Positions 37,301 through 48,900 of a DNA stretch of 64,000 bases are shown here, one piece after another (position 1 is the first letter of the stretch; each line of letters opens with the position of its first letter). Under the pieces are notes generated by a model, which saw nothing but the letters and a program-made list of their open reading frames with translations, searched no databases and was not told the origin of the DNA. The translations under genes and the position numbers were made by a program. The stretch lies in the NCBI GenBank assembly GCA_000149265.1, contig CH002949.1:908550-972549 (forward strand), given 5' to 3'. Origin of the DNA: Ciona savignyi (lineage: Eukaryota; Chordata; Ascidiacea; Phlebobranchia; Cionidae).

Positions 37301-39971
37301 ATATAGTTCATTGTAATAGTCGTCAGCCGTGACCAGACATGTTTTGAATTCGCTTTTTCCTGTGGAAGGCACTTACCGATCGTTGCCTAATAACCCAGTT
37401 CCAAATGAATTTTCAAAAAATGAATTATTATCAGATAGAAACCTCAATTTAATAGCAAATTATCCTGGCCACAATGTAATCTGACGATACACCTTTCTGA
37501 AGCAACTATGTAGTCCCAATTATGGAAATAACACGAGTAATAGTCCTATACACGCGGAAATCTTTGCTTGGTTTCTAACATAACCTCCCGGGTGGTCGAT
37601 GAATGCAATACTAACCTTTAATAAATTGTGATAACTCGATATTTTATCATTTTAGAAATTAATTTATACTAACCCAGTAGATAAACTACTTTAGAGATTT
37701 AGATTTAGCCTTCTAAAAACTAACCAATGAGTTTTCTAACAAGGCCCTACGATAACGACAACCCAGGGAAACCACCGATAAAATTTCGTGCAATTTTCAG
37801 GTATTGTTGACTAACTTGCATGTTATTTAACTCTAGGAATACACACAATATATTTTTATAACACATTTGTACACTTCTTTCTATAGCAGGTTCTCTGTTT
37901 TTGCATGCTAAAATTAAGTTGTTCGTATTAATTAAAACAACACTAATCGGACATCGCAGAAAACAAGCGAATTAGCTAAAACACCAGAAACGTCTTAATT
38001 ATTATAAACACATTGTAGTAACTATTGTAATAAAATGACGACCGAAAAGTAACTACCCGTGTGATAATGCGTTTAGTTTATTTTTTGTCCCAGTATTAAA
38101 AAATGGCAAACGAATCAAAACACGACACAGGAACAGAAAAAGACGGCAAAACGAACAGTCGTTAAAACATGTCAATAAAAAAGGATATCATTCAATAAAT
38201 ATAACGGACGCTAAACCTAAGCGAAAAAACAATAATAAGCAAACGAAATTTAATTAAGAGCAAAAACAATATAATATAAAGACCTTGAAATTTTCACGTC
38301 GATGAAGGCAAACATACATTTTTAATCCCATTCCTTCTTAAAACGAAGGTTTGTGGTCTATTGATCGATCCGTTGCCAATAGTCTGCGCCCGTTGACGCG
38401 CAGGTGGTGTATATTACAGTTATGTCCAAAAATATATACACCAGTTTTCATATCTCCACAAATCGATCGTAAAAACGCGTTCGTACAAATCCAACACAAA
38501 CGTTATTCGTAATCTCTTTATGCTCGGTGGTCGGGATGTTTTAACGTTCTCGAAACTGCCCTCCCTTTATAATGTGTACATGGTGGGAAATTTTACAATA
38601 TTGCGTATAAGTAGTAAAATGAATCTTACTTGTAATTTGTTATGGTACATTACATTGCCAGGCGCAGGTAATAAAACGATCCAAGCACTTAAATTATACG
38701 ATCTATCATCGTGTGTCATTGGAAATGTGTTGTCAGGCACTCGATATGTTCGATATTTTTAATTATATGTTTTTATTATGGGATTCTGATACCGTACAGC
38801 TGAAGTAAAACTAATATTAGCAGCATTTATTATTTTCTACTTGGGGAAATGAGATGTTTTTTGTGTCGTTCGTGTGCGTTCGATTTGTCAAAATAAATCA
38901 GTTGCGCTGACAACTCGTCATTGTTCAGTTGTGACAAATCACTTCATTTGCTATTTCGCTAACACAAAAAACTGTACGGCAATTGGGTGTTGAAATAAAT
39001 TTTGATTTTGTTAAAGTTTAAAAAGACTAATAACTTCACTTGGCGCTGTAACATACAAACAAAACTAAGCAAGTTGAGTAACTTAACAAAAGAAATAAAT
39101 TCTGTAAAAAATAAAAGGTAAAGACAACTACCAAGTAACAAACTAAAACTGAATTTAACAGCAGGTGATAAATAAAACAGTCACCGGAAAACAGATCCGG
39201 CAGATCAATTAAGTAACACTCAAGATAAATCACGCATAACCGGATTAATGGGTTTTACCAAATTGAAGGAACGTGTATATCATATACAAAACACTGTAAC
39301 TGTAATATCTTTGTTGACCCGACGGTGGGCGCGAGGTGATCTGACGATTACCTATGTGTTAACCACCTTGGTTTTCCCATTCACGGGGATAAACATGATT
39401 ATCCTATCCTATCCTATAAACATAAATACTTTGAATGCCGTTTCAGGTGTGTTTGCGTATGTGGTAAATGTGTGGATGTATTCAACACATACGCAATTAT
39501 CGCCAGTCAACTTTTGGTCTGTAGTGAGATTCAGTGTGTTACCGATTAATATAAGAGACGGTTGGGATAATGTATCCACTCAATAATGATGGTGGTATTT
39601 TTTTTTATAACACCAGACGGATAAAAAACTGTCTGAATAAACGTTAATAACATTGACATGAAAAATACGTTTATAATTTTAACAATAATGTCAACTGACA
39701 GGAAAAAATACACGAAATGAAACATCACAATACAAAGGCGCATTATTTTTGTGGTTGAACATAACGTTCATTTCAATGCCTTGCTTTAATTTAAATCACA
39801 CGAAAAAGCGGAACAAGCGATAAAAAGCAACATCATGGTATTTAACTGTTCGTATTATAGGCGGAAGCCGAGGCGAAGAGACTTGAACTAAAAACTCTGC
39901 TGCTCGAGTACAAGCAGCTGGTCAACGAAGTACAGCGTCTGGAACTTTACAAGCGGAACAATGCTGCTTGA
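20078..39971 (+). CDS. Unrecognised protein, at least 11 exons, C-terminal coiled coil
   Basis: I do not recognise this protein. Exons linked by GT..AG and frame: 20078-20119 (ATG, MDGPRNMTGLYLGG), 21383-21496, 21922-21999, 22807-22907, 23577-23751, 25018-25187, 27489-27775, 29392-29519, 33123-33210, 36766-37167 and a last exon ending TGA at 39971. Phases fit at each step except two uncertain joins. The exit of 22907 uses a weak gttaat donor into 23577. Entry to the last exon needs either the acceptor before 39868 (phase fits) or the better one before 39861 plus an unseen exon. The product is about 560 residues, basic and soluble, with no signal peptide or membrane segment. The middle is rich in Pro, Ser and Thr; the last 37 residues are a charged heptad-like helix (LELKTLLLEYKQ). 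Short Tyr/Gly/Pro motifs such as YFSSHAPNP suggest a structural, possibly cytoskeletal protein, but this is a guess. Confidence 0.65.
20405..20575 (+). repeat. Dispersed repeat R, diverged copy
   Basis: ttcgtttattttttgtttcc, aacggcaaaacgacagtcgt, aacacgtc and gccgctaaacccacataaaa. First intron of the unrecognised gene. Confidence 0.55.
23130..23430 (+). repeat. SINE-A copy, full length
   Basis: gtccgaccagttagtctggt, B-box-like ggttgtaggttcgaaact, gggcaaggcacttaacggac, tail aaacatgaatatcctatcct. Inserted in an intron of the unrecognised gene. Confidence 0.9.
24089..24264 (+). repeat. Dispersed repeat, inverted partner at 28188
   Basis: tgttgtggaaatgcgttaat, cgtgcaggtttccagacagt, catgcccgcatg, gcgtgcatttcgtgctatat. 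The same sequence appears in reverse orientation at 28188-28338. Family not identified. Confidence 0.7.
24268..24999 (+). repeat. SINE-A copy split by a hAT-type element
   Basis: Left piece ttaatgggttctacc at 24271-24290. Right piece from 24852 continues tgaaggaacgtgtctatcat to aaatatcatatcctaa. Together they rebuild the SINE-A 3' half. The copy ends about 20 bp before the acceptor of exon 25018. Confidence 0.85.
24291..24851. mobile_element. hAT-type nonautonomous element, 561 bp, intact ends
   Basis: Terminal inverted repeats: left cagtggttcccaaccttttt, right ending ggttgggaaccactg. It is flanked on both sides by acctaaat, an exact 8-bp target duplication as expected for hAT transposases. 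Inside is a direct repeat of tatgacatcacagtggacg. No transposase is encoded; the 79-codon frame at 24689 is chance. Confidence 0.9.
25336..25390. repeat. (TA)n microsatellite
   Basis: About 26 uninterrupted AT/TA units next to a repeat R piece (ctaaacccacataaaa). Confidence 0.95.
25432..25548 (+). repeat. Dispersed repeat R copy
   Basis: aatggaacaggaaaagacgg, caaaacgaacagtcg, ataaatatagcggacgcggc, ccaaacctaaacgaaag. Confidence 0.7.
25669..26945. repeat. Tandem array, about 340-bp unit, four units
   Basis: Unit landmarks recur: ggcatggcttgtggcaacga (25669, 26004, 26395; diverged 26696), ctaccagaagg, catggtctaga, ggggaattcccctgg, gcgcttgaacggctaatcca, acccagggaaataccctaaa. Spacing is about 335, 391 (across the N gap) and 302 bp. 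The last unit is strongly diverged. Each of the first two units contains the palindrome ggggaattcccc. A poly-T tract (25611-25653) precedes the array. It lies in an intron of the unrecognised gene. Confidence 0.85.
26274..26373. other. Assembly gap (100 N)
   Basis: Standard-length N run inside the roughly 340-bp tandem array, a likely place for repeat collapse. Confidence 0.95.
27014..27187. repeat. Direct repeat, about 32 bp, spaced 138 bp
   Basis: gggacccatgcgtttatgct followed by tgcagaaacaaa occurs at 27014 and again at 27152. Nothing else in the stretch was recognised. Confidence 0.75.
27365..27470 (-). repeat. SINE-B copy
   Basis: Inverted: gccaagtttcgaccccataa (B-box side) to gcgttaaccattcggccact (A-box side). 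It ends 18 bp before the exon at 27489, so the exon's pyrimidine tract is just outside it. Confidence 0.75.
27905..28040. repeat. Dispersed repeat with piggyBac-like end, copy 1
   Basis: ttaaccctttagaaacgaga: TTAA followed by CCCTTTAG, resembling a piggyBac-type terminus with its TTAA target. The next 120 bp (tttttgcgcaatttgtgcgt, tgctctagcgcctcgcgtgt) recur at 30391. No matching opposite end was found, so the class is uncertain. Confidence 0.5.
28188..28338 (-). repeat. Dispersed repeat, inverse copy of 24089-24264
   Basis: tatatagcacgaaatgcacg, catgcgggcat, aactgtctggaaacctgcac, taacgcttttccacaaca: reverse complement of the copy at 24089. Confidence 0.7.
28812..29082 (-). repeat. SINE-A copy, near full length
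   Basis: ttaggataggatattaatgt through gggttcaggcaatgtccgtt, ctagctagcgaccagtttcg, to gactaatctgtcggac. A small deletion removes the cgcgcccac part. Confidence 0.85.
29558..29778 (-). repeat. SINE-A copy, tail missing
   Basis: gcgcccactgtcgggttatc, acacaaccgactagttagcg, cgacgcatttaaccgccaga, ctaaccggccgg. It begins about 40 bp after the donor of exon 29392-29519. Confidence 0.8.
30391..30525. repeat. Dispersed repeat with piggyBac-like end, copy 2
   Basis: aaccctttagaaacgatatt and about 120 bp after it match 27907-28040 with few changes. The TTAA before the end is not preserved here. Confidence 0.5.
32723..33054. mobile_element. hAT-type nonautonomous element, older copy
   Basis: Left end cagtgcttctcaaatggtgc and right end ggtgcgccacgagg to gagaaccactg form imperfect inverted repeats. 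The ggtgcgcc block lies close to both ends. Flanks ctctacac and ctctctct are only partly alike, so the target duplication has decayed. It ends 68 bp before exon 33123. Confidence 0.7.
33661..33795 (+). repeat. Dispersed repeat R, diverged copy
   Basis: aggataaaacggcaaaacta, acacgtcagtaaaaag, preceded by tttagtttagtatatttttt. Confidence 0.5.
34040..34326 (+). repeat. SINE-A copy, near full length (reference description)
   Basis: The family is about 300 bp: a tRNA-like head with A-box-like ttagtctggcggtttagtgc and B-box-like ggttgcaggttcgaaact, a middle with ttgggcaaggcacttaacgg and acattgcctgaacc, then atgggttctaccaaatt, aataactccggtaacccgac-like text, cgcgaggtgatctgacgatt, and a tail ending aatatcctatcctatcc. 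It fits a composite tRNA-derived SINE such as Cics-1 reported from Ciona; that name is from memory and unchecked. This copy begins taagtctggcggttaattgc. Confidence 0.85.
34327..36765. other. Intron of the unrecognised gene
   Basis: AT-rich. Apart from a SINE-B at 36352 I see no exon, element or RNA gene. Open frames such as 34624-34824 and 35883-36086 look like chance. Confidence 0.45.
36352..36480 (+). repeat. SINE-B copy
   Basis: cacggttgtgtggccgaatg, gttaaccgaaacatataccg, gacgagcctgtcaagagttc and gaaacttaat. A short internal duplication (gtttttac, ggttttattg) lengthens it. Confidence 0.75.
38072..38288 (+). repeat. Dispersed repeat R copy
   Basis: tttagtttattttttgtccc, aaaagacggcaaaacgaaca, gtcgttaaaacatg, ataaatataacggacgctaa. 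Closely matches 18880-19096. Confidence 0.7.
39242..39415 (+). repeat. SINE-A copy, 3' half
   Basis: ggattaatgggttttaccaa to ggtgggcgcgaggtgatctg, tgttaaccaccttggttttc, and gattatcctatcctatccta. Confidence 0.85.
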
Positions 39972-40889
39972 CCCTGTAGTTTGACTTCGCGTTGTTATTA
40001 CGCCGATTTTACTTCAACTGTTTTGCTCTGTTCGGGTTAAACTCGCGTGTTTAGCATCATCACGAAAAAGGCAAGCCTTATGGACGGTGTTCATTTGTAG
40101 CATTTGATCAAGTTGACTTTAATTAATTGTTTATTATAAAGATGTACTGTACTTTTGTTTATATAATGAAAGCCTATTTCTCGCCAATTGTTTGTGTGTT
40201 TTCACTGCGTTGTAAAGTATTTTTTATCCGTTGGATTTAAGAGAAAGTCAAAGTCTATCGTGTTTGACATTTTCTGTATTTCTTTAATTTTGCTATTTTT
40301 AACTTCATCATTTTATCGTTACACCTTATATTTGAATTGTCTTTCACTGTTTTGCCTATTAAATACACACCACTAAGATTTGACCCTCATTGTATAGTTA
40401 GATGAAAGTGGGGTCAGTTTAGGGGTTTTGCAAAATAATTTTTCCCTTTAATTGTTGATGCACGATGGAATTATTATTTAATGCAAAAGATAATTAATTT
40501 CTTGTGTTAAAACTGACTTGCCACGCAATATTGTATAGTAAAAATAGGAATTATTTTTTTACAAAATACTAACAGTCTGTTCATTATCTGCCACACAGTG
40601 TGGCAATGTCGCACGATAAATGATGACGTCAAGTTTTTATGTGAACTTCAATTTTTATTTATTCAACAAACGAACATTACGAATAGAAAGGTTACGGCTA
40701 AGCAAATGTTCTTTATCGACAGTTACATCCACTGAAATTTACTTGAAATATCTCAAGGTCGTATCAGACAAAATGTCAGGTATTACTACGTCATTATATT
40801 CATACAAAACTGCTATTGTTTAGGACATTTGCGCTAAATTTTTAGCGTTTTAAATGTTTAATATAATTATGTAAGAAATAAAAATAGTT

Positions 40890-41155
40890 TGGCTGGTTAG
40901 TGCGTTGAATATTAGGGTTGAAGCTTTGAAACCGGTCGGTTGTGTCATTCAAGGCACTTATTAGCAGCCATTAATTGAACCTAGTGGATTATAGGGTTGT
41001 AACAAAATTAAAGCAACGCGCTAATAATATACAACACACTGCAATAGATCATGCAGCCAGATGGTTCGCAAGTTAATATAACGGTTGCCGGTATGATAAC
41101 ACCCTTATAGCGATTTCCTTTCATGGGAATAAACATGAATGTCTTATCCTATAAC
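40890..41155 (+). repeat. SINE-A copy, diverged
   Basis: ggctggttagtgcgttgaat, cggtcggttgtgtc, acaacacactgcaatag and aataaacatgaatgtcttat. An older copy with many substitutions. Confidence 0.65.
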
Positions 41156-41599
41156 AACTTCGATGTACGATCTCCGCTAAAGCTTACGACGCATACCGAG
41201 TATTTCAATTTTTTCCCATAAAATGTAAATTTTAAAAACTATAAATTGTCAAACATGTGTTAGCCACCACTATTTTTTTTTTAAAACACATTTTTACTCT
41301 ACGTTATGTTTCTGCATGCATAAACGATCGTTTAATTAGTTAATTAATCTCTCTTTGTTTAACTTCTACAAAGCGTACAACGTTTGTTTCTGCAAGTAAA
41401 ATCTAATGGGTCATGCTTATATTTTTGGGTCCGCCGGGAATTTCCCTTGCGCAAATTTCTAAAAAGTTACTGGTACCCCTCCGAACACCGGGATATTTTC
41501 ATACCAAACAGCAAGGAGATTCACAATCAACATTTTTATTTTAAAACGCGATGATCTTTATTATAAAACTTTACAGCTAAACGAGAACACAAACGCTCA

Positions 41600-41701
41600 T
41601 CTTCGTGCGTCGCCTTTCAATCGAAAGGTTGCAGGTGCGAAACTGGTCGCTAGCTAGTCGGTTGTGTCCTTGGGCAAGGCACTGTACGGACATTGCCTGG
41701 A
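41600..41701 (+). repeat. SINE-A copy cut by the assembly gap
   Basis: gtgcgtcgcctttcaatcga, aaggttgcaggtgcgaaact, ctagtcggttgtgtccttgg, gacattgcctgga, then N. Confidence 0.85.
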
Positions 41702-41801
41702 NNNNNNNNNNNNNNNNNNNNNNNNNNNNNNNNNNNNNNNNNNNNNNNNNNNNNNNNNNNNNNNNNNNNNNNNNNNNNNNNNNNNNNNNNNNNNNNNNNN
41801 N
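41702..41801. other. Assembly gap (100 N)
   Basis: Standard-length N run that interrupts a SINE-A copy; contigs end in a repeat here. Confidence 0.95.
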
Positions 41802-42509
41802 TTTTCCGGACTATAGTGTAAAAAGTTATTTAATGTCAGCCTTTAATTTACCAAAAAATATGTAAATTGTAACATATTTTACAAGTTGTTGTACTATGTA
41901 TAATATCTTTCCAACCAGGTTTAGTTAAATAATACCTTATACCACAGCTACTGTACCTTATTAAAAATGTTGGAGACACAGTAATAGATTCTGTTCAACC
42001 TCACTTGCCCCAAATAACCAACTGGCGTTTGGAATGAACAAAAACGTCTTTGCCACTTCTGGCCGATTTAAATATATTTCTTTTAAACACATAGGGGAAA
42101 ACTCAAACATTTTGTTCTATGACAACAACATATAGTGCAATATGTAAGAAAAAAGTATGCTTTAGATAAGGTAAACGCAAACGAGTATGAAAATTCTTGA
42201 CAACATAAAGGATATTAAAACATGCAAAAATATTAAGAAAACAGTAACACTACTGCAATATTAGGTCATAAAGAAAAATTGGTGGTTTAAACGTTACCTG
42301 TTTAATTATTTACATCAAAAAGGTTTAACCGTCATTAAAAATCCTTACATTGTACAGTATTATTAATTAATACAGAGTATAATTAAGTGAAATATATAAA
42401 ACAGTTTTTCATAATTTGTGGACTAAATCCTGATCCCTAACCCAAATATATTTGATTTCACACAAGAATTGATTAAAACTAAAGAGCAAGCACAGACATG
42501 ATTTATAAG

Positions 42510-45636
<3,127 letters not shown>

Positions 45637-45937
45637 TGATAACGTTATCTCCAATTGTTCAAACAAATGACGCACGACGGTATGCAAACCCTCCTAACCC
45701 GCGGTTATCTTTGTGTATATAAATGACTCGAGATCCTTTTACGCATACATTTTTCAGTGTTTCCCCATTTTTTTTATTTATTTCGAATTTAACGATTTAT
45801 ACCCGTTATACTGCTACTGTGAAATAATTATTTTTCCTTTCGAATATATATGTAGCTCTTGATGGTTATTCTGTATAGTGTTAATTCTATATTAATACAA
45901 CTGTATAAATTATAAAATAATCGGCGCACGCTTTAGT
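45637..45937. promoter_or_regulatory. Shared divergent promoter region, about 300 bp
   Basis: Lies between the ATG of the PH gene (minus) and the ATG of the cysteine-synthase-like gene (plus). A TATA-like tatataaa is at 45716-45723, on the plus strand, 215 bp before that ATG. The 5' ends of the transcripts cannot be seen, so bidirectional use is an inference from the spacing. Confidence 0.4.
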
Positions 45938-48900
45938 ATGAGTCAGCATGTTATTTTGCTAATGCAACATGTTTTAGGGGAATGTTATGTTAAAAGGCCA
46001 AAAGGGTTGTTAGGTTTCTGGTGTGCTGTTGTGTTGTGCACCATGTCGGCTGTTTTAACCCCAAAAACCCGTTACATTGCAAATTTAAGTCGCAAATTAT
46101 GGGAATCAAGTAGGAATCTGTCAACGGTAAGTAAATTGTGTTGTATTTTATGGCATAGGATGTAGTGAAAAGTAGATTACCGTTATACGTAGTTCTAATA
46201 TTTTTTGTTTTAGGTCTTGGAAGGATTTCAGGGAACTATTGGAAAGTATGTATCTTTTGTGTTTTTAGCGAATCTTTAAGTAAATCATATAAATCATGTT
46301 TCTCCTAAACAATACATATTAGCAACTGGCTAGCAACTTACCTGATCTCTGACAGCTTTTTAAAGGTCGACACAATCTACTTAGAAAACCAGTTATACAA
46401 TAATCAATTTAGACCTCTGACAACAACAACTATATGGGCAATACTAAAATGAGGGAAAGAAGGAAGGAGGGAAACTGTTTACTGAAATTATGAAAACTAA
46501 TTTTAACCCAGTCACTAAGCTAAACCCCAGAAGTAACCCTAACATCAACCCCATGTTTAAAATTAACTTTAATGCCCTAATCTTCACTTTGATGTGTGGT
46601 AGTTTCCTTCCTTCCCTTCTTCCCGCTTTTCTTTCTTTTAGTTTTCTCCATCTCTATAAATTCTCAAACACCAATATTTTTAGCAGACATTCCAAAATTA
46701 TCAGACAACAATTTTTATGCAAAATACCATTTTTATAAATATTTTTTATAAATACTAGGGTATCTCACAAAGCCATAGTATAAGATAAGATCCGTTTGAC
46801 TTAAATGATGCAAAAATGTAATTTATACATCTTAAAAGTAATTGTTCATAATATTTGCATTTTAGCACTCCTATGATCAAGCTCCATGGAGTCAGCAAAG
46901 AAACCGGTATATTCTCAGTTCTTTTTATTTATTTTTTAAATTTACTAGTTTATCAGTATTATTGATTCGGAGAGATTGCTAAGTGGTAGTGCTGTAGGCA
47001 ACATTGCTGTTTTTATGTTTTTTATATTCTTTCTTTGACTGTTTCGCATAAGAGCACATGTACGTTCTCCTATTTTAGTGATTTAGTTAACCTTGTCTTT
47101 CGTTCATTTTCACCTGGATGGTTAATACATCTATTCCAACCAGCAGGATGTGTTAGTTTGTTGATTTGTTTTTATTTTTTTGCAATTATTTCATATTTTT
47201 AACAAACTGCAATAAATGTATTAACCATACTGTATGCTGGAGGTAGTCTGCCTGGTGTTATAACGATCCCAAACTAAAAGAAACACCAAAACGTTTGCTC
47301 CACTTAGCCATTTAAAATCAATTAGGCACAATTAGTTAAAAATGTTAACGGCAAATTAGCATAATTTTAAGGGTGTGATTTAAATAAAGATCTTAACCCA
47401 AAAATTCATAAATCAAAAGATATAGTCCAGTGATAATATTATAATGTACTTTAAACATTAAAACCCTATTAAACCATTAAGTTATGTTTCCTTTCAGGAT
47501 TACTGTTAAAAGCTTGTTACCTCTTCGTCCCCTCAATAACATGTTCTATTCCAACAGGTTGTGATATCCTTGCAAAAGCTGAATTTCTTAACCCAGGTGG
47601 CTCAGTGAAAGATCGTGCCGCGTTATTTCTAATTAAGGATGCTCAAGAAAAGGGTCTGATATCACCCGGTGGTACTGTGGTTGAAGGAACTGCTGGTAAC
47701 ACCGGCATCGGTCTTGCACACATCTGCAATGCACTTGGTTATAAATGTGTGATATACATGCCCAACACTCAATCTCAGGTACTTTGCTTGTGAGGGGTTT
47801 GGTCTGGATTTTGTTGTATTAAAGGCAGTTGCATTTAACCCACCAGAATAAAAACTTATAATTGGGGATTTAAACATGTTTGTGTTGGTTGATATTTGTT
47901 TGCATTGGATGAAGCTGATATGTTAAATCTTGTGAAGGTTCAAACTTATGGTATGAAACTTTTATCTACATTAGGTGGAAAAATAGTGCAGTTAAACTAA
48001 TGTTTTTTTTCTTTGTATCATTTTTATTGGGTCATCTTCCATGGATTGTGCAGTAAAGTTTTACCTTTTTAATCATGCAGTTGTCTTAAATGTTATCTAT
48101 CTGAATTTCTCTTCACATTCTATGTAACTACTTGGGATATTTATTTATACTTTATCTCCAGGAAATTGATTGCAAAGACCTATTAAAATCATAATTATAT
48201 ATCCAAGGTCTGATTGATTTCCAAACGTACTGTATCATGGCATAAGGATAGCGTGGTAATGTCTATCCAACATTTTTGGTCGAGATAATTTCACTTTTTT
48301 TCACATTATTTTACTTATATTGTCACATACTTTGCATATTTTGGGTCTAGTCCTGTGAAGTGGGTCTAGGCCAGTGTATTGAAAAAAACGAGTTTATATC
48401 ATTGTAATAATTTTGTTTTTATGGCCAGGAAAAAATCGACATGCTTACTGTGTTGGGTGCTGATGTGAGACCTGTTCCTGCCGTACCATTTGATGATCCC
48501 AATAATTACAATCACCAGGTATTTCCATACTTATTCTTTCGCTACGTATTTTTTCTCTTTTTATTATTCCATGTACTTACATTTTTTAAGTTGGATCTTG
48601 ATTGTTGAGTCTTGTAACAATAATGTCGATAAACCATTCACTGACATCCAAATTTCAAACAATTTTGTTTTCTAAAAGGCAAAGAGATATGCAGATTCTA
48701 TACCAAATGCAGTTTGGACCAATCAGTTTGACAACACAGCAAACCGCAGAGCTCATGTTGTTACAACTGGGCCCGAAATTTGGGAGCAAACTGGTAGGTT
48801 GGATTGGATAACATAGGACATTCATGTTTATCCCCGTGAATGGGATAACACATGGGCAATCGTCAGGTCATTCGCGCCCATTGCAATGTGTAGTAAATGA

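Larger units (their letters stand above)
37168..39860. other. Last visible intron of the unrecognised gene
   Basis: Holds repeat R at 38072 and a SINE-A fragment at 39242. The phase mismatch between exons 37167 and 39861 suggests a small exon may hide here, but I could not identify one. The 80-codon frame at 38520 has no splice support. Confidence 0.4.
39972..42509. other. Intergenic region
   Basis: Between the stop of the unrecognised gene and the stop of the convergent PH gene. Contains two SINE-A copies (40890 and 41600) and an N gap. Nothing else recognised; frames at 40188 and 40620 look like chance. Confidence 0.5.
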
